Both the position numbers and the translations under genes were made by a program. This document shows, piece by piece, positions 59,334 to 64,000 of a DNA stretch of 64,000 bases. A model generated the notes under the pieces. The model searched no databases. It worked only from the letters and a program-made list of their open reading frames with translations, and was not told the origin of the DNA. This DNA is from Anthostomella pinea. Lineage: Eukaryota > Ascomycota > Sordariomycetes > Xylariales > Xylariaceae. The stretch is from assembly GCA_963556695.1 (NCBI GenBank), contig CAUWAG010000003.1:3844001-3908000 (forward strand). The letters are read 5' to 3'. The stretch's first letter is position 1; each line of letters begins with the position of its first letter.

Positions 59334-60616
59334 TGTGGCGAATCAGTTGTGAACTGCTCAAATTGGTCAGTGATGCTCTTTTTCTCAGCTTCATACAGAT
59401 ATTGATTAACGACATACTGTGAACCAAGTTGCTGCTGCGAAGGTTGAGCCTAGTTGTTGCTGCGAAAGTTGAAGGGGTGCATTGAAAGGCAGAAGCAGAT
59501 ATGTATGAGTGTGGGATGTTTGGTAAGATATTCTGGTCTAGCATAAGGGAAGCGAAGGGCGTATTTTATCCTCAGAGACAGGAGAAAGTCGACAATGGGC
59601 ACCCTATTGTGGATGCCTCATCCATTGTGTGAACCAGCTATATCGCGAACATAATGGCTGCACCTGAATGGAGCTTAGAACAAGGGTGTTTAAAGCATTG
59701 ACAACTGAAGTTGTCCTAAGATTGGATATACTGTATATGATTGATGCGCAAAACACATTGTTTAAGGACAGTGAGTGTGGAGCGATGTTCACAGCGAGGA
59801 CCCTGAGCATGAACCAACGCTTCCACGTTTATAGTTATGAGTGAATGTAATCACATTTCGATTGATCTTCCAACAAGCCTTGAATCAGTCATGGCTGATG
59901 CAATGGATGGTAGGGAGCTGTGCATTCTACAATTTAGTAGCGGAAATGGTGGCAATATATACACCTCGCAACCACACGCCCGTTGTCCCTTGCTGCTCAC
60001 CACCCGGTCTAACAACACACCGATGATCGCGGACACAGCACGTAAACTTGCAGTCGGAGTCTTATTGCATCATCAGACCATTTATACTTTTCATGTTTGG
60101 CAAAGCGCAACTTCTTGTTGACAAGTTCAAGGGAGCAATCAACCGGATAATCACTGCATTTCTGATGCGATATCCCTATTTCCGCCGATAGATTGAGAGG
60201 AGCCGTTGTCACAGGTGCAAATGAGTCATGGCGGACAGGACTACTTAACTCAGATGACCATCTAACATATATTGAAGCAAGATGTGGATTGTTACGGCGG
60301 TAAATGATAGCCCTGTAACCCTAGGGGTATATATACCAGATTATGTCACGTAGCTAGCTTCATTGTTTCTTTCTTTTCTACGTATTAACAAACTCATTTC
60401 TAGAGTTGCTAGCAGTTTTGTTGTGACAGTTTGATGTATAACCTTTTACTCCAACACAGGTAACACTGTTCCGGAGATCCTTTGATTCCTCCTTCATCCC
60501 GCTTCGACCCCGATCCTATTCCGACACCACTCCCTTGAGCGCATTGGCTCGGGAATATTGCCTCCACGCCTTCACGGCACCTCCCACGACACCCTCGGCT
60601 ACACCTCGATATCAGC
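59334..60616. other. Intergenic between the ankyrin gene and its relative
   Basis: It probably holds both divergent promoters. No other gene recognised. Confidence 0.4.
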
Positions 60617-61184
60617 ATGTCTGAAAACCTCATCAACGCCGGAGACATCCCGGTTCCGGACCAAGCCGCCGCTCTGATGGTGTTGACCTGTGGTTACACC
60701 AGAGTCACCTCGATCAGATGCACCAAGTATAATGGAGGCCACGGGGAGTTCGCGCCTGTATGTTCTGCCCGAGTACCTGTGCGGGAAACGAAATGCTAAC
60801 GAATCGGTGGTAAGACGATGCAGCTAATAGAGGGGGATGCCGCCGATATGGCAAAGGTGGTTGAATGGGCACCGCTACTACTGCGAAGTCCTGCTTGAGA
60901 ACGGCATAGAGGTCGATGAGAAGAATAACACGGGCAGGAACGCAGTCGACATTGCCCGAACAGCGCTCACCGATACCAATGACAAGCTCGCGGAGGTCCG
61001 GGCCCGCTGTGATACGGAAAACAACAAGGACAAGAAAGACGAAGCGAGAATCAGCCAACTCGCTTTTGAGATAGCGAGTGGAGGAGATGAAGGGAAAATT
61101 GGAGAGCACGATCTCATACCTGGAGGGAAAGCTTCGTGCTGCCCAGCAAGCAGCCCAGGCAGCCCAAGCTTGCAGACGTTCATA
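60617..61184 (+). pseudogene. Damaged relative of the ankyrin protein at 58660-59333
   Basis: The segment GHRYYCEVLLENGIEVDEKN and the following NTGRNAVDIARTAL closely match the last ankyrin repeat of the neighbouring minus-strand gene, and so does the charged tail ending in DEARISQLAFEIA. The ankyrin helices before it are poorly matched. Near 61078 the match passes to another frame (VEEMKGKLESTISYLEGKLRAA), which then ends at 61184. The N-terminal part from 60617 (MSENLINAGDIPVPDQAAALM) is in an open frame but its link to the rest is uncertain. The two genes are probably inverted duplicates, of which this one has decayed. Confidence 0.55.
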
Positions 61185-61358
61185 GCTGAGTATCTGGTAG
61201 GAGTGACGGAAGCGCTGTGCAATAGCTACTAAGGTATTAGATTATAAGTAGTTAGCCACATTATTTCAGATGTGGTCGTTATCTGCCTCGATCTTATATC
61301 CCAGGGTCCAATAAAGCAGATCATGCCACAATCTAAAAGTCTGTTTGCTGTTAACAAA

Positions 61359-61374
61359 CACTGAATAGAATATC
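61359..61374 (+). repeat. 5' target-site duplication of the truncated LINE
   Basis: The 16-bp sequence CACTGAATAGAATATC recurs at 63780-63795 with one mismatch and brackets the second LINE copy. Confidence 0.75.
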
Positions 61375-63750
61375 CTATAGGGACCAAGAGCAACACCCCG
61401 GGAGTAGACACCCTCACAGTACGGATTCTGAAAGCTTGCTGGCCAGTCATTGGGGAACATATCAGAGCCCTTTTCCAGACCTGCCTACAGATTGGACACC
61501 ACTCTAAACCATTCAAAGTAGCTGAGGTGGTGATGATCCCAAAACCAGGCAAGAAAGACTATTCCAATCCCAGGGCCTACAGACCAATATCGCTATTATC
61601 ATGTCTTGGCAAAGGCCTTAAACAACTTATTACAAAAAGAATTACCTGTTTGTTGTTAAACTTGGAATTCTAGCTCCACAACATTTTGGAGCTCTATCAA
61701 AGCGCTCTGCCACTGACCTGGTAGCTGCACTCATACACGATATTGAGCAGGCCCTCGACCAAGGCCTCGTTGCAACGGTAGTCACGTCAGATGTGAAAGG
61801 GGCCTTTGATGCTGCCCTAATGGGACGGCTGGTGGTTCGCATGAGAGAACAGGGCTGGCCGGGCTTTCTTGTAAGATGGATCCAGTCATTCATGTCCGAG
61901 CGGTCCGCAAGGGTTCAGTTTGAAGGTATTGTGACCAATATAAAAGCCCTCACTTGTGGGCTACTATAAGGCTCACCACCAGCCTCTCTAATCCTTTATA
62001 TGCTGTATACAGTGCCAATTTATGCCCGACTCGGTATGAAAAGGAGACGCTTTAGATACGCAGACAACCTAATGATTCTCTGTATTAGAAAGAACTTTAA
62101 AGAAATAGCCATAAAAGCTTCTAAAAATTTTATTTATTTAATTAATAAGGACATAATAACATTATTAAATTTGATCCCAATAAAACCAAGATCATGTACT
62201 TTTTATGAAAAAAGAACTCAGACAATCCTCCAGTCCGTCAAGAAATAATAAACAAAATAACAAAAGACTCCATGCAATGGCTAGATGTCCTCCTAGATAG
62301 AAAACTAAACTTCAAAAATCATGTTTCCTACTGGGCCAAGAAAGTTAGTAAGGTAATAAATCACCTTTGAGGACTATGCAACATAGTCAAAGGACTTCCA
62401 GTAAAGTTAACTAAGAGGGCTGTGAAAGCTTGTGTTATTCCTATTCTTACACACGGCCTGGAGGCCTGGTACTCAGGAATCAAGAAAGTTGGGAGCTTAG
62501 GTAGGACATTAGCATGTCGCATTAAGGGGCTTCTTGAAACAATAGATGCTGTATTACGAACAGCGATCAGGGCTATCTTGCCGGTCTGGAAAACACATCC
62601 TGGACATATCCTATACTTTGAATCACAGATTCCCCCAGCAGGAGTTCTTACAGAGTCAATAAGACGATATTACGGCCTCTGACTAGGACAAATAGATCAG
62701 AGATACCCTCTTGTTGACAGGCTCCAAACATAAGCTCGCAAGGAACCAATAAGGCTATAAAGAAACTTCCAGCTAGTCCCTGACTTCCAGAGATAAACAC
62801 TCACCAAGCCATCATGAAAGAAGCCCCCAGTCCGTAAGGATAAAGACAAAAAAATAGAGCTCTTTAAACAATGGTTACGGGAGAGAAATGTGAACACTGA
62901 CCTTGTCATCTATTCAGATGGATCACAGTTGGACGACCAAGGCACAACCCGCACTGGATGGGGTTATACCATCAGAAAAGGCGGCACTACACAAGAAGTA
63001 TATCGGGAAAAAGACAGACTTCTTCAAACAGAAGTAATAGATGCTGAAGTCCATAGCGCTCTCCAAGGTCTCAAAACAGTCAGGACAATTGAACGCAGAA
63101 AATGGCTATATGTCTGCCTGGACAGCACGTCAGTGATAGATGCAACAAACCTTCCCATAATCTCTTGGGTTAAGAGAGATCTCAAAAGGAAGAGTAAGAG
63201 AGAATTCGATCAATAATAAAAAGATCAATCAGAATCTAGGTATCAAGAAGTATACTCATATATAGTAACTAAAAGAGACCTTATATCTTTCGAAAGGAGC
63301 ACTCTACACAGACTTTTAGCGGCCAGATCTGGACATGGCGACTTTGCTAGATATCACGAATGTTTTGGGCATACAGACTCGAATGACTACTACAGCTGCG
63401 ATAAAAAAAAAACACCACAACACATTTTCTTTTGTAAGAGGCTTGGGAAAAACTGACCACTGCCCAAGTACTCGCCTAGGACAGCCTATTTACAATACTT
63501 AGGGGAGAGGAGCACAGAATGGGCAAGATTTATTGAGAAGAGCAAGTTCTTTTCATTAATCTGCCCCTGATAGATAGCTTTTCTTAAAGGACCAGATAGA
63601 TGACCCTAAAGTCATACAGCTACAACAACGGGGATGGGCTCGTGAGCGGGACTGACTGTACTTATTATCTTGATACCTCCACAACCCTGCGATACAGAGG
63701 CTCTGGGAGGCGTGGTTTGCACTACTGAGGAGCGATCCCCCACGTTAAAT

Positions 63751-63779
<29 letters not shown>
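61375..63779 (+). mobile_element. 5'-truncated Tad-type LINE copy, strongly decayed
   Basis: From about 61380 the sequence follows the first LINE from position 55104 (within reverse transcriptase) to the end, so about 3 kb of the 5' part is missing, as in abortive target-primed reverse transcription. The frame is broken by many stops and small indels. Blocks recognisable are TSDVKGAFDAA, RYADNL and the RNase H start YSDGSQLDD. The 3' end shares the terminal sequence of copy 1 but the tail is an (AATC)n array. It is more AT-rich than copy 1, so it is probably older or more RIP-exposed. Confidence 0.88.
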
Positions 63780-63781
<2 letters not shown>

Positions 63782-63795
63782 CTGAATAGACTATC
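63780..63795 (+). repeat. 3' target-site duplication of the truncated LINE
   Basis: CACTGAATAGACTATC matches 61359-61374 at 15 of 16 positions and follows the (AATC)n tail directly. Confidence 0.75.
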
Positions 63796-63871
63796 TTTAA
63801 AAAAACGCTATTTTATCCATACCGCTGTCACTGCGTTCCGGTTTTTGCCGTCAACTACTCTTATTCGTCTT

Positions 63872-64000
63872 TTACCACGAACGCCAGTCCTCATAATCTT
63901 CCACACAGCCGAAGCCCTCCAACTTTTTGTGAAGCTTTTTACATTTCTTCGCCAACTTCTTCTTAAGCTTCAGTTTCTTCTTCTCTACATCATTGAGCCG
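63872..64000 (-). CDS. Partial lysine-rich open frame running off the right edge
   Basis: The frame enters from the right edge and ends in TAA at 63874-63872 after 42 codons. It is rich in Lys and Leu (VEKKKLKLKKKLAKKCKKLH) and ends in EDYEDWRSW. I do not recognise the family. It may be the tail of a basic nuclear protein or a chance frame. Confidence 0.35.
   Translation of the reverse strand, partial: RLNDVEKKKLKLKKKLAKKCKKLHKKLEGFGCVEDYEDWRSW

Overview
The window is nuclear DNA of a filamentous ascomycete (Pezizomycotina, most likely Sordariomycetes). The evidence is short introns of about 48-173 nt with GT(A/G)xGT donors, a broadly conserved set of single-copy fungal genes, and non-LTR retrotransposons that carry C-to-T / G-to-A damage of the RIP type. 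I built every splice model by hand from frame continuity and family knowledge; nothing was aligned to a database.

Left edge, about 1-8.2 kb, is an accessory and decaying region. It holds a broken DDE/pogo-type transposase tail, a fructosamine-3-kinase-like gene with one in-frame stop, an MFS transporter with two frameshifts, an intact ACC-synthase-like aminotransferase, a MITE-like element and a small GPI-anchored secreted protein.

From 9 to 28 kb lies a housekeeping block: a URI/Bud27 prefoldin-like protein, NudC, TFIIH subunit Tfb3, endocytic AP180 (with a GC-AG intron), mitochondrial aspartyl-tRNA synthetase, a small CHZ-motif protein, a second MITE copy, and a 1,343-aa sterol-glucosyltransferase-like protein that continues into a VPS13/ATG2-like segment and a string of ubiquitin-interacting motifs.

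From 28 to 46.7 kb, conserved genes are mixed with lineage-specific ones: a decayed kinase paralogue, an unknown acidic-tailed ORF, a tRNA-like gene, a GH18+CBM18 chitinase pseudogene, nicotinate phosphoribosyltransferase, Sec61 beta, an intact kinase with an N-terminal signal peptide, an F-box-like protein and a PNGase (Png1) with its catalytic triad intact.

From 46.7 to 64 kb the DNA is gene-poor and repeat-rich. A complete Tad-type LINE (5.6 kb, 17-bp target-site duplication) has a frame-intact but stop-riddled ORF2. A second LINE copy is 5'-truncated with a 16-bp imperfect duplication. Between the two lie an ankyrin-repeat gene and its damaged opposite-strand relative. The most unusual items are the signal-peptide kinase and its decayed sister, the glycosyltransferase/VPS13-like/UIM fusion, and the LINE pair whose reverse-transcriptase active site has been altered by RIP-like changes.
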